Assembly: GCF_000826525.2 (NCBI RefSeq)
Contig: NZ_LN651326.1
Coordinates: 124,001 to 188,000, forward strand
Length of the DNA stretch: 64,000 nt
Direction: 5' to 3'
DNA from: Mobilicoccus massiliensis
GTDB taxonomy: Bacteria > Actinomycetota > Actinomycetes > Actinomycetales > Dermatophilaceae
This document shows positions 24,631-32,793 of the stretch, piece after piece. Made by a program: the position numbers and the translations under genes. Position 1 is the stretch's first letter; every line of letters begins with the position of its first letter. Under the pieces are notes generated by a model. It saw only the letters and a program-made list of their open reading frames with translations, did not search any database and was not told the origin of the DNA.

Positions 24631-24909
24631 TCACCGGGATTCGACGATGGTGACGAGGTTGCCGTCGGAGTCGGCCACCTGGGTGAGGCGTGAGAGCACG
24701 CCGTCGATGACGTCTGCGAGGTCGATGTCGGCCTCGCGCAGGCGCTGGACGACGGCCCGCGACTCGTCACGATCGACGAACACCTCGTAGCGCAGCGTTC
24801 CCGTGTCCTGCGTCGCGACGATGTCCTGACACCGTCGCGCGAGGCGGGCGAACTCCGCGAACCGACCCTCGTGGAACGCGAAATGTGCGATGCCGAGCAG
24901 TCGAGTCAC
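24631..24909 (-). CDS. Small ABM-like protein with a VOC-like C-terminal end (likely chimera)
   Basis: 92 residues from GTG, with GGGAG 7 nt upstream. The N-terminal part (HEGRFAEFARLARRCQDIVA, then GTLRYEVFVDRDES) resembles antibiotic-biosynthesis-monooxygenase/quinol-oxygenase-like proteins. The last part (LREADIDLADVIDGVLSRLT, then QVADSDGNLVTIVE) looks like the end of a VOC/glyoxalase protein. Neither fold would be complete, so an in-frame deletion fusion is probable. The 3' 73 bp recur in degraded form at 23278-23351 on the other side of the PIN module. Function cannot be stated, and it may be decaying. Confidence 0.55.
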   Translation of the reverse strand: MTRLLGIAHFAFHEGRFAEFARLARRCQDIVATQDTGTLRYEVFVDRDESRAVVQRLREADIDLADVIDGVLSRLTQVADSDGNLVTIVESR

Positions 24910-24946
24910 GACTCGGCTCCCTCCTGTGTCGCGTCCGTGTCGCGGA

Positions 24947-25378
24947 TCAGGCCGGAGGCGGCAACGCGGCGCCGGTCTCGTCGTCCAGCGGGAACGACGT
25001 GTGTTCGTGGGCGAGCAGCCAGCGCTCACCCTCGCGTCGCCACGCCTGGGTGAGGCGAGTCGTGCAGGCGACCCGCTCGCCGTCCATGTCGGCCACGTAG
25101 TACACCAGCCCCTCGACGACGGCCAGGTCGCCGGCTGCCGTCACGCGCCGCGAGTCGAGACGGCACTCCCCCTGCCCGGAGAGGTTGCCGAGCCATTCAC
25201 GCACTCTGGTGGCCCACGCGTTGCGCCCGTCGTACTCCCAGGCGCCGTTGGCGTCGAAGACGCGGATGTCGTCGGCGCACAACGCGAGAACGGCCTCGGC
25301 GTCGCAGTTGGCGATCGCCGTGCAATAACCGTCGACCGTGGTGTCGATGTCGATCGGGGCGTGCTCGCTGGTCGTCAT
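24947..25378 (-). CDS. SnoaL-like/DUF4440-type NTF2-fold protein
   Basis: 143 residues. The helix IDTTVDGYCTAIANCDAEAV, then LALCADDIRVFDANG and the ending strands TRLTQAWRREGERWLLAHEHTS, match calcium/calmodulin-kinase-association-like or SnoaL-like NTF2 folds. These are often stand-alone enzymes or binding proteins of unknown substrate. The ATG at 25378 starts MTTSEHAP and has a CGGAGGACTCCG region upstream. The downstream chimeric gene begins 38 nt after its stop, so they may share a transcript. Confidence 0.75.
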   Translation of the reverse strand: MTTSEHAPIDIDTTVDGYCTAIANCDAEAVLALCADDIRVFDANGAWEYDGRNAWATRVREWLGNLSGQGECRLDSRRVTAAGDLAVVEGLVYYVADMDGERVACTTRLTQAWRREGERWLLAHEHTSFPLDDETGAALPPPA

Positions 25379-25483
25379 CGGAGTCCTCCGAAGGTGTCGG
25401 TGCCAGATGTGAACACCGTACACATGACGCTGCGCGACGGGCAAGAGGACGGGCGCCGCCCGGATGCCTGCGACCCGCCGCCC

Positions 25484-26521
25484 TCAGAGGGTGGCGGTGT
25501 CGATGACGAACCGGTAGCGCACGTCGGAGCCGACGACGCGCTCGTAGGCCTCGTTGACCTGGTCGGCGGAGATGACCTCGACCTCGGCACCGATGCCGTG
25601 CTCACCGCAGAAGTCGAGCATCTCCTGGGTCTCGGCGATGGAGCCGATCATCGAGCCGGCGAGGGTCTTGCGGCCCGCGATGAGAGCGAACGGGGGCACC
25701 TCGAACGGCTTCTCCGGTGCGCCGACCTGCACGAGCGCTCCGTCGGTGGCGAGCAGCGAAAGGTACTGGGCCAGGTCGAGATTGGCCGAGACGGTGTTGA
25801 TGATGAGGTCGAAGTGGCCGCGCAGGTCCTCGAAGGTCGCTTCGTCGGAGGTGGCGTAGTAGTGGTCGGCGCCGAGACGCTCGCCATCCTCCTTCTTCTT
25901 CAACGACTGCGACAGCACGCTGACCTCGGCGCCCATCGCGTGCGCGATCTTGACGGCCATGTGGCCGAGGCCTCCGAGACCGATGACGGCGACCTTCTTG
26001 CCGGGTCCGGCGTTCCAGTGCGCGAGCGGGGAGTACGTCGTGATGCCGGCGCAGAGTAGGGGCGCCGCCTCGTCGAGGCCGATGTTGTCGGGGACGTGGA
26101 GCACGTAGTTCTCGTCGACGACGATCTGCTCGCTGTAACCGCCGGCGGTGGGCTTGCCGTCGCGGCCGACGGCGTTGTACGTGCCTATGTTGCCCCGCAG
26201 GCAGTAGTTGTCGAGGCCGGCCTGGCAGTTCTCGCACTCGCGGCAGGAATCGACGAAGCACCCGACGCCGGCGTGGTCGCCGACCTCGAACTTCGTCACC
26301 TTGTCGCCGACCTCCTCGACGACGCCGGCGATCTCGTGCCCGACGACCATCGGATAGTTGATCTCGCCCCACTCGGCGCGGACGGTGTGGATGTCGGAGT
26401 GGCAGATCCCGGCGAACTTGATGGCGATCCGCACCTCGTGCTCGCCGACGTCCCGACGCTCGATCGTCGTCGGCTCGAGCGGCCGATCGGGCGCAACCGC
26501 GGCAATGGCCTTGACCTGCAT
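25484..26521 (-). CDS. Zinc-dependent alcohol/aldehyde dehydrogenase (YahK/AdhC-like, CAD family)
   Basis: 345 residues. Catalytic zinc ligands are seen in [10 protein letters not shown] and [13 protein letters not shown]. The structural zinc loop has four Cys in [17 protein letters not shown]. The Rossmann motif is [13 protein letters not shown], followed by [17 protein letters not shown], typical of the NADP-dependent cinnamyl-alcohol-dehydrogenase family (YahK), which reduces aldehydes broadly. Length is standard. It is monocistronic and divergent from the RCC1-type gene, with AGGAGAG ahead of the ATG. Confidence 0.93.
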   Translation of the reverse strand: MQVKAIAAVAPDRPLEPTTIERRDVGEHEVRIAIKFAGICHSDIHTVRAEWGEINYPMVVGHEIAGVVEEVGDKVTKFEVGDHAGVGCFVDSCRECENCQAGLDNYCLRGNIGTYNAVGRDGKPTAGGYSEQIVVDENYVLHVPDNIGLDEAAPLLCAGITTYSPLAHWNAGPGKKVAVIGLGGLGHMAVKIAHAMGAEVSVLSQSLKKKEDGERLGADHYYATSDEATFEDLRGHFDLIINTVSANLDLAQYLSLLATDGALVQVGAPEKPFEVPPFALIAGRKTLAGSMIGSIAETQEMLDFCGEHGIGAEVEVISADQVNEAYERVVGSDVRYRFVIDTATL

Positions 26522-26678
26522 GGCTTCTCTCCTGTGCTCGAGGTCCGGAACGACGTCACGCTACGCCCGCGCACTCCGCCGGAGCACGTCGAGAATCGCT
26601 CTCGACTCCGTCGAACACGGTGGGCGGCCGTCCGGCCGTCGCCCTCCGGGACGAGAGGCCGGGCGCCAGACTGACACC

Positions 26679-27536
26679 GTGTCAACTTCACCTCGCCCCT
26701 TGCCCAGTGTCATCGCTGCCGGGTGTCGCCACTCCGTCGCGCGTCGCAGTGATGGCACCGTGGTCGCAGTCGGCCGCGGAAGCGCGGGCGAGTGCGACAC
26801 CGAGAAATGGCGAGATGTCATCGCGGTCGCCGCCGGCAACGTGCACGCCTTCTCCAACACCGGCCGGTCGCACACGGTGGGACTCCGCGCGGGCGGCACC
26901 GTCGTCGCAACGGGATGGAACGGTCACGGGCAATGCGACGTCACGATGTGGACGCGCGTGAAGGCCGTCTCGGCCGGATGGCGCTTCACGCTCGGCGTCC
27001 TTGCCGATGGGTCCGTGGTTGCGACGGGGCGCGCCGCGGAGGGGCAGATCGCGGTGGGCGGCTGGCCGCAGATCGTGCAGGTCGCCTGCGGGGACTGGCA
27101 CAGCGTGGGCCTCACCGCCGCCGGCACCGTGGTCGGCGCCGGAATCAACCGCGCGGGCCAACTCCGCGTTCAGACGTGGCGAGACGTGACCGCGGTCGCT
27201 GCCGGGTATCTGCACTCGCTCGGTCTCACCGCCACCGGGAGAGTTTTGGCTGCGGGACTCCCCGCTGACGTCGCGTGCCACGTACAGGGGTGGGAGGGGA
27301 TCGCGCAGATCGCGGCCGGAAGTCATCACAGCGTGGACCTCACCCGGTCCGGGCACGTGCAGGCCGCCGGTGACAACGGCCACGGCCAGTGCGAGGTCGC
27401 CCACTGGCGCGACATCGTTGCCGTCGCCGCCGGTGCGCGACACACGCTCGGGCTACGCGCCGATGGAACCGTCCTCGCTGCGGGCAGCAATGAGTTCGGT
27501 CAATGCGACGTCGGCGACTGGGGCGATATCGGTTGA
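26679..27536 (+). CDS. RCC1-repeat beta-propeller protein
   Basis: 285 residues from GTG. Seven units of about 38 residues are visible, each with a pattern like AVAAGxxHxxGLxxDGTVxAxG and a G-Q-C-D/E-V-x-x-W close (GHGQCDVTMW, GHGQCEVAHW, FGQCDVGDW). The number seven fits a closed propeller, and the last unit ends abruptly at GDIG. There is no signal peptide, membrane helix or attached enzyme domain. RCC1-type propellers in bacteria are uncommon and their partners are mostly unknown. The gene lies in an accessory patch and converges on the RelE/Phd toxin module 28 bp away. I cannot assign a function. Confidence 0.8.
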   Translation: MSTSPRPLPSVIAAGCRHSVARRSDGTVVAVGRGSAGECDTEKWRDVIAVAAGNVHAFSNTGRSHTVGLRAGGTVVATGWNGHGQCDVTMWTRVKAVSAGWRFTLGVLADGSVVATGRAAEGQIAVGGWPQIVQVACGDWHSVGLTAAGTVVGAGINRAGQLRVQTWRDVTAVAAGYLHSLGLTATGRVLAAGLPADVACHVQGWEGIAQIAAGSHHSVDLTRSGHVQAAGDNGHGQCEVAHWRDIVAVAAGARHTLGLRADGTVLAAGSNEFGQCDVGDWGDIG

Positions 27537-27564
27537 CGGCAACGCGCTCGTGGATCTCAGTGCG

Positions 27565-27822
27565 TCACCGATAGGCGTCTGCGCGGTGCTCGACTGCGGC
27601 AATCGTGACGACATCGGTGATCCGGTAGATGACTCGATAGTCACCACGGCGGGCGCTGTACAGTCCTTCGAGTTCGAAGCGAAGCGCCTTCCCCACCCGC
27701 CGAGGATTCTCTGCGAGTGGCCCATAGACGAACTCGATGACGGCCGTCGCCACCTTCTCGGGGAGACGTCGTAAGGCCCGCTTCGCGGTCGGCGTCCACG
27801 CGATGTCGAACGGCGCGGTCAT
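27565..27822 (-). CDS. RelE/ParE-family toxin
   Basis: 85 residues. FDIAWTPTAKRALRRLPEKV, GKALRFELEGLYSARRGDYR and VIYRITDVVTIAAVEHRADA are the RelE/YoeB-type core, with basic residues and the R-x-Y-R-x-I-Y-R-I strand near the C-terminus. It would cut ribosome-bound mRNA if the catalytic residues are active. The start overlaps the antitoxin stop by 4 bp (ATGA), the usual coupled order with antitoxin first. A degraded relative on the opposite strand lies just beyond the antitoxin. Confidence 0.9.
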   Translation of the reverse strand: MTAPFDIAWTPTAKRALRRLPEKVATAVIEFVYGPLAENPRRVGKALRFELEGLYSARRGDYRVIYRITDVVTIAAVEHRADAYR

Positions 27823-28103
27823 CGGGAACGCAGGAAGGCGAGCATGCCGTCCTTGCCGACCACCTGTGCCTGCCCAGCCGTCAGCTCGTCGAGACTGTCG
27901 CGAATCTGACCGACGAGTTCGGGGCGGCTCACGATCTCGAGCGTCTCCTCCAGTGAGGCCAGGTCGTCGGCGCTGATGACGACGGCTGCAGGCTTGCCAT
28001 GGCGGGTGATGACGACCCGGTCGTGCTCTCGTTCGACCTGGTCGACGACCTCGGACAGGCGGTTCTTCACGTCACGCAGGGCCATGGTTGCATCAACTGA
28101 CAT
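27819..28103 (-). CDS. Phd/YefM-family antitoxin
   Basis: 94 residues from the ATG of MSVDATMALRDVKN. The Phd/YefM DNA-binding half is LRDVKNRLSEVVDQVERE with ITRHGKPAAVVISADDLASL. The C-terminal half (ETLEIVSRPELVGQIRDSLD, then ELTAGQAQV) binds the toxin. It is the first gene of the leftward pair and probably represses its own promoter. The longer in-frame start at 28139 adds residues lacking similarity to the family and is less likely. Confidence 0.9.
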   Translation of the reverse strand: MSVDATMALRDVKNRLSEVVDQVEREHDRVVITRHGKPAAVVISADDLASLEETLEIVSRPELVGQIRDSLDELTAGQAQVVGKDGMLAFLRSR

Positions 28104-28144
28104 GGCCACAAGTGTAGCTATGTCGAAGCTGCGGTCCAAGCCCT

Positions 28145-28315
28145 GTCACGTCGCAGACGACGTCCAACAGCCGGGGACATCGATGGCCGATGGTTCGTCG
28201 GCGCAGAAGCCGCACCAGACGCGGCGAGTTTCGCGTCATCTACCGCATCGATGACAACCGCATCGTCGTCGACGTCATCCGCATTCAGCACCGTCGCGAC
28301 GTCTACCGGGCGTGA
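28145..28315 (+). pseudogene. Remnant of a second RelE/ParE-type toxin
   Basis: Rightward, the last codons read RRGEFRVIYRIDDNRIVVDV, then IRIQHRRDVYRA and a stop, an unmistakable RelE/ParE C-terminus (GEFRVIYRIDD...VDVIRIxHRRxVYR). The upstream part (VADDVQQPG) is in another frame, so a frameshift near 28224 breaks the gene, and no start or antitoxin partner is present. It overlaps the end of the convergent VOC gene by 13 bp and sits head-to-head with the intact Phd/RelE module. Confidence 0.75.
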
Positions 28316-29058
28316 TCGCGGTTCGCCATTCCTCGCACCGCCCCGGTGGCCGGGTCGCGGTCGGTGAGGCAGTAGACCTGGCCGCCCGGGGCGAGCAGGA
28401 CCGTCCACCAGTCGAACTCGACGAGCAGTTCTGCTCCGGCGGCGAGGTGCCGGGCGGTCTGTTCGGGGCGGTCGGCGACCGCGAAGTCGGGGTGTGCTCG
28501 CACGGGCCCGTCATCGGCGGCGAGGCGCTGCAGGAGGATGCGCGGCGCGTCATCCGGGCCGACGAGGCGCGCGAACTCCGGACGATCGCCGGCCTCGACC
28601 TCCCGTCCCACGACCGCCGACCAGAACGCGACCTCCGCCTCCCACGACTGCTCGGGGATGTCGATGCACACCTGGTCGAGCACGGACTCGGCGTTGCGCT
28701 CCAGGTGCGACCGGTCACCGGCGGTCGCGAGACAGAACGTCAGGCCACCCGGCGAGCGCATCACCTCGACGTCCTCCGACGGCCCGACCCGAACCGCGCC
28801 GAGAGCCAGCACGGGATCCAACGCGGCGGCCGGATCCTCGCAGTCGAGATCGAGATGGACGCCGCCGTCCTCCCGGCCGACCCCCTGGAGCCACACCCAG
28901 TCGTCGCCGGACTCGGGCAGCAACTCCACGAACTGCCCCCGGTCGCCGTCGGGCCCTTCCGCCCGCCAGCCCGTCACCGTCGACCAGAAGTCGGTCGCGG
29001 CAGGCAGATTCGTGCGCGGGACGTCGATGAACATGTGGAACCACGATGCCGTCGGCAT
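28303..29058 (-). CDS. Two-domain VOC (glyoxalase-like) protein
   Basis: 251 residues with two similar halves. Half one is FHMFIDVPRTNLPAATDFWS with GVHLDLDCEDP. Half two is QVCIDIPEQSWEAEVAFWSA with ILLQRLAADDG. This is the paired beta-alpha-beta-beta-beta VOC arrangement (glyoxalase-like domain, PF18029 type). Metal ligands are not convincingly conserved, so it may bind a ligand or drug and not catalyse. The ATG of MPTASWF follows GGGGGAGACTGG. It is single-gene, converging on the RelE remnant. Confidence 0.82.
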   Translation of the reverse strand: MPTASWFHMFIDVPRTNLPAATDFWSTVTGWRAEGPDGDRGQFVELLPESGDDWVWLQGVGREDGGVHLDLDCEDPAAALDPVLALGAVRVGPSEDVEVMRSPGGLTFCLATAGDRSHLERNAESVLDQVCIDIPEQSWEAEVAFWSAVVGREVEAGDRPEFARLVGPDDAPRILLQRLAADDGPVRAHPDFAVADRPEQTARHLAAGAELLVEFDWWTVLLAPGGQVYCLTDRDPATGAVRGMANRDHAR

Positions 29059-29140
29059 AGGGCCAGTCTCCCCCGCGGCTCCAGTCTCCGCGCGTCCGGA
29101 GCGAGGTCGCGGACGCATCCACCCACCCTCGCAGCACCCC

Positions 29141-30436
29141 TCACGCGAAGAGCCGCTGCCCCACGAACTCCCCCGGCCGCACGCCCGGCGGTGCCGCGAA
29201 CAGGCCCGACCCGCGGTGCTGGAGGTACTCCATCATGAGGTCCTGGCGGGACATGCGGGTCTGCATGGGGATGAACTGCCGCACGGGGTCGCGCACGAAC
29301 GCGATGAAGAACAGACCGGCGTCGAGGCGCCCGAGGTCGTCGTTGCCGTCGATGAAGTTGTAGCCGCGGCGCAGCATCCGCACGCCGTCGTTCTTCGACG
29401 GATGAGCTAGGGCGACATGGGAGTTCACGTCGATCAGCGGCCTGCCGCCGCGTCCGGGGAGCGCGAAGTCGGGCTCGGTGAACTCGGTGCCACCCGACAG
29501 GGGCGCACCCTCACCGCGATCACGGCCGACGATGCGCTCCTGCTCGCGCATCGAGGAGCGGTCCCACGTCTCCATGTTCATGTTGATGCGGCGCGCGACC
29601 AGGTAGGAGCCGCCCGCGAGCCAGTCACCCTTGGGGTCGTCGCCCGCGCCGACCCAGAGGTGCTGCTGGAGCGCGTCGGCCTCCTCCGCCTTGAGGTTGG
29701 CCGTGCCGTCCTTGAACCCGAAGAGGTTGCGCGGCGTCGCCTGCGACGTCGAGGTCGACGACGTGCGCCCGTACCCGAGCTGACTCCACCGCAGCGCGGC
29801 CGTTCCGAACGCGATGCGCGAGAGGTTGCGCACCGCGTGCACGGCGACCTGTGGATCGTCGGCACACGCCTGCACGCACAGGTCACCGTCGCTGCGGTGG
29901 GGGTCGAGGTTGTCGGCCGGGAAGTGCGGCAGCCGCTTGAGGGCCGCGGGCTGCCGGTCGGCGAGCCCGAACCGGTCGGCACCCTTCGCGTCGCGGAACA
30001 GCGACGGCCCGAACCCGAACGTGATCGTCAGCCGCGATGCCGGCAACCCCTGAGCCTCGCCGGTGTCGTTGGGTGGCGAGTCGTACGAAGTGGGATCGCC
30101 GCCCACCGGCCGCCCGGCCGTCATCTCCACGGCGGCCGCCGTCCACGCCGTGAGCAGCGCGACGAGATCGTCGCGTGACGTGCTCGTCATGTCGAACGCC
30201 GCGAAGTGGAGACGGTCCTGAGCCGGCGTGATGATGCCCGCCTGGTGCTCGCCGTGGAAGTCGTGCACGTCGCTCGGCGCACCGGACGCACCGTCGGCGG
30301 CATCCGCGCCACCGGTGTCGTGCGGCGCCGTTGCGACGAATGCCGCCGCCCCGGCAGCGAGCCCGGCTCCGGCCAGACCCGCTAGCAGGTTGCGGCGGCT
30401 CACACCGTCGCTGTGTCCTCGACGTCCGTCACTCAT
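29141..30436 (-). CDS. efeB: Tat-exported dye-decolorising peroxidase EfeB
   Basis: 431 residues. Twin-arginine signal SRRNLLAGLAGAGLAAGAAA; mature part begins near residue 40. Dyp signatures are GFKDGTAN (distal Asp/Arg region) and NSHVALAHPSKNDGVRMLRR (proximal haem His). The C-terminus QFIPMQTRMSRQDLMMEYLQ with HRGSGLFAAPPG is typical of EfeB/YwbN. As third gene of efeUOB it would extract or oxidise iron (ferrous or haem iron) outside the membrane for the EfeU permease. It begins 10 nt after the efeO stop. Confidence 0.95.
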   Translation of the reverse strand: MSDGRRGHSDGVSRRNLLAGLAGAGLAAGAAAFVATAPHDTGGADAADGASGAPSDVHDFHGEHQAGIITPAQDRLHFAAFDMTSTSRDDLVALLTAWTAAAVEMTAGRPVGGDPTSYDSPPNDTGEAQGLPASRLTITFGFGPSLFRDAKGADRFGLADRQPAALKRLPHFPADNLDPHRSDGDLCVQACADDPQVAVHAVRNLSRIAFGTAALRWSQLGYGRTSSTSTSQATPRNLFGFKDGTANLKAEEADALQQHLWVGAGDDPKGDWLAGGSYLVARRINMNMETWDRSSMREQERIVGRDRGEGAPLSGGTEFTEPDFALPGRGGRPLIDVNSHVALAHPSKNDGVRMLRRGYNFIDGNDDLGRLDAGLFFIAFVRDPVRQFIPMQTRMSRQDLMMEYLQHRGSGLFAAPPGVRPGEFVGQRLFA

Positions 30437-30446
30437 TCGACCGACC

Positions 30447-31622
30447 TCAGATGACGGCGGCGGTGAGCTTGCTCAGCGGCTCACTCAGCGCGTTGACCGC
30501 GTCGGAGAGTTCCTTGACCTCGGCCTTGGAGAGCGTGTCGTAGGTGACGAACCCGTCGCCCGACTTGTGCTTGTCGAGCAGCTTCTGCAGCGAGCTCATG
30601 CGCAACTGGATCTGGGAGTCGAGGGCGGGATCCTTCTTCTTGAGGATCGGCCGCAGCCCCTCCCACGCGACCCGGGCCCCGTCGACGTTGGCCTGGAAGT
30701 CCCACAGGTCGGTGTGGCTCCAGATCTCCTCCTCGCCGGTGACCTTGCCGGTGGCGACCTCGTCGAGCAGCGACTTGGCGCCGTTGCCGATCTGGTCGAC
30801 GGTGAAGGTCATGTCACGAGTGCGGGTGTAGAGCTCGTCGGTGTCCTTCATGAGCTGGTCGGCCATCGCCGCGCGCTGGGCGTCGCTCAGCTTGGTGTAG
30901 CCGGACTTCGGCGGCCACAGGTCCTTCTCGATGACGTGCCAGCCGGTCCACTTCTGCCCCGGCTCGAGGTCGGCCTCGCGCAGGTCCATCTTGGGGTCGA
31001 GGTCGCCGAAGCTCTCGGCCACGGGCTCGATGCGCTCCCAGTGCACGCGGGCGGGCGCGTAGAGGGCGCGGGCCTCGTCGTCCTTACCGGCCTTGTAGAG
31101 CTCGACGAACTTCGCGGTCTGCTCCTTGAGCTGTTCGGTCTGATCCTTGACGTACGAGGCGTACTGCGCGTTCGCCTGGTCGACGAGCTGCTTGTCGGCG
31201 CCCTGGGCGCTCATGTCCTGCCCAGAGTCGGTCACCGTGAACGGGGCGCGGATGCCCTGGCCGACCATGCCCGGCTTGCAGGCGGTGAAGTACTTGCCCG
31301 GCACCGCACGCACCACGAGGTCGCGCGACAGACCCGGGCCGATGTTCTCGACCTCGCCGACGATGCGCAGACCGTCCTCGGCGAGCAGGTAGAACTCGTT
31401 GACCTTGCTGCCGTTGTTCGTCACGGAGAACACGAGGTTGCCCGAGGGCGCCTCCTGCGCCGAGACGGCACATTCGGTGTCCGACGCGGCGACCGTGAGC
31501 GGCCCCCCGCCCGATGTCCCCCCGCTGCCTGCGGACGCACCCGGGTTGTTGTCGGTGCACCCGGCGAGGCCGGCGACGGCGAGCGCGAGAACGCCCGCGG
31601 TGGAGGTGAGGCGACGGATCAT
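30447..31622 (-). CDS. efeO: Iron-uptake lipoprotein EfeO (cupredoxin plus M75 domains)
   Basis: 391 residues. The signal ends in a lipobox (VAGLAGC), anchoring the protein outside. Residues 40-135 form the cupredoxin-like domain (SGNLVFSVTNNGSKVNEFYL), followed by the M75 peptidase-like helical domain with the HxxE metal motif in GWHVIEKDLWPP. EfeO delivers iron to the EfeU channel. The start codon overlaps the efeU stop by 4 bp (ATGA), so translation is coupled. Longer in-frame starts upstream lie inside efeU and are rejected. Confidence 0.95.
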   Translation of the reverse strand: MIRRLTSTAGVLALAVAGLAGCTDNNPGASAGSGGTSGGGPLTVAASDTECAVSAQEAPSGNLVFSVTNNGSKVNEFYLLAEDGLRIVGEVENIGPGLSRDLVVRAVPGKYFTACKPGMVGQGIRAPFTVTDSGQDMSAQGADKQLVDQANAQYASYVKDQTEQLKEQTAKFVELYKAGKDDEARALYAPARVHWERIEPVAESFGDLDPKMDLREADLEPGQKWTGWHVIEKDLWPPKSGYTKLSDAQRAAMADQLMKDTDELYTRTRDMTFTVDQIGNGAKSLLDEVATGKVTGEEEIWSHTDLWDFQANVDGARVAWEGLRPILKKKDPALDSQIQLRMSSLQKLLDKHKSGDGFVTYDTLSKAEVKELSDAVNALSEPLSKLTAAVI

Positions 31623-32530
31623 CGAGCGGTTCCTTCTGCGTGGGCGGTGGCGTGGTCCCCGGTGGTGCCGGTGGACGTGCCTGTCCGGGCGGTGACGGGA
31701 CGGCCGGCCGGTGCGGCCGGCCGACGGATCTGGCGGATGAACAGGGTGAACACGACGACGACGTACGTCACCCAGACCGCGACCTCGAGCACCGTCATCG
31801 CCGGCGAGAGGTTGAAGAACCCCTTGACGATCGCGGCGAACGCCGAGTTGGGGTCGACGACGTGACTGACGTCGAACGCGAGGCGGTCGAGGCCGGGCAG
31901 GAAGCGGGCCTCCTGCAGGTCGTGGACGCCGTAGGCGAGGACTCCGGCGGCGATGAAGATGAGCAGGCCGCCGGTCCACGTGAAGAAGGTGCCGAGGTTG
32001 AGCCGGAGCACGCCGCGGTTGATCGCCCACGCGATGGCGACGGCCGTGAGGATGCCGAGCAGCGCCCCGAGCAGCGGCGCCGTCGTGCTCGCATTGTCGC
32101 GCGCGGCGGCCTTGGTCGCGGCCCACAGGAACAAGGCGGTCTCGAGGCCCTCGCGCCCGACGGCGAGCATCGCCATGACGACGATCGCGCCACGCCCCGC
32201 GGCGATCGCCTGGTCGACGCGTCCGCGCAGGTCGGCGGACAAGGTGCGGGCCGAGGCCGCCATCCAGAAGATCATCCAGGTGACGAACCCGACGGCGACG
32301 ATCGAGAGCCCGCCGCCGATGGCCTCCTGCGCCTCGAACGTCAACCCCTTCGGGCCGAACGTGAGCAGCGCGCCGAACCCGAGGGAGACGAGGACCGCGG
32401 CCGCGACACCCGCCCAGATGGCGGGGATGTGACGCTGCCGGCCGGTCTTGACGAGGTAGGCGAGCAGGATGACGACGACGAGCGACGCCTCCAGGCCCTC
32501 GCGTAAGCCGATGAGGTAGTTCGCGAACAC
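31619..32530 (-). CDS. efeU: Ferrous/ferric iron permease EfeU (Ftr1 family)
   Basis: 303 residues, about seven membrane helices. The two iron-binding REXXE motifs are present (REGLEASL in the first helix, REGLETAL in the fourth), as required for Ftr1/EfeU transport. The GTG start has only a weak ribosome site. It is the first gene of efeU-efeO-efeB. A DtxR/IdeR-like palindrome is about 50 bp upstream, so iron repression is likely. The Thr-rich C-terminal tail (TARTGTSTGTTGDHATAHAE) is unusual but cytosolic. Confidence 0.94.
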   Translation of the reverse strand: MFANYLIGLREGLEASLVVVILLAYLVKTGRQRHIPAIWAGVAAAVLVSLGFGALLTFGPKGLTFEAQEAIGGGLSIVAVGFVTWMIFWMAASARTLSADLRGRVDQAIAAGRGAIVVMAMLAVGREGLETALFLWAATKAAARDNASTTAPLLGALLGILTAVAIAWAINRGVLRLNLGTFFTWTGGLLIFIAAGVLAYGVHDLQEARFLPGLDRLAFDVSHVVDPNSAFAAIVKGFFNLSPAMTVLEVAVWVTYVVVVFTLFIRQIRRPAAPAGRPVTARTGTSTGTTGDHATAHAEGTAR

Positions 32531-32577
32531 GGGACTCGTTCCGTTCGTCGGGGCATCCAGGAGGAGGGCGGCCTCAC

Positions 32578-32596
32578 TGAGGCTCGCCTCACCTTA
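32578..32596 (-). promoter_or_regulatory. Candidate DtxR/IdeR iron box upstream of efeU
   Basis: On the coding strand the 19-mer TAAGGTGAGGCGAGCCTCA matches the DtxR/IdeR consensus TTAGGTTAGGCTAACCTAA at 13 of 19 positions and contains the perfect dyad TGAGGC-GCCTCA. It stands about 50 bp before the efeU start, the expected position for an iron-dependent repressor of an uptake operon. Confidence 0.6.
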
Positions 32597-32793
32597 GTTC
32601 ACGCGTGCGCCCGATGTATAAGTCTCGCAAAGATCGGTTCAAAACGTGAACGCTCGGCCCCGGCTGCTCCCGGACAACCGTTCAGAGAACGTCGAGACAG
32701 GGCCGGTAGGCTGACCGATCGACCGCCGCCGGCACATTCTCTCGTGCGTTCGTGCGGTCTCGCCCAGCACGTCCGATGCCCGAGGAGGAGCCG

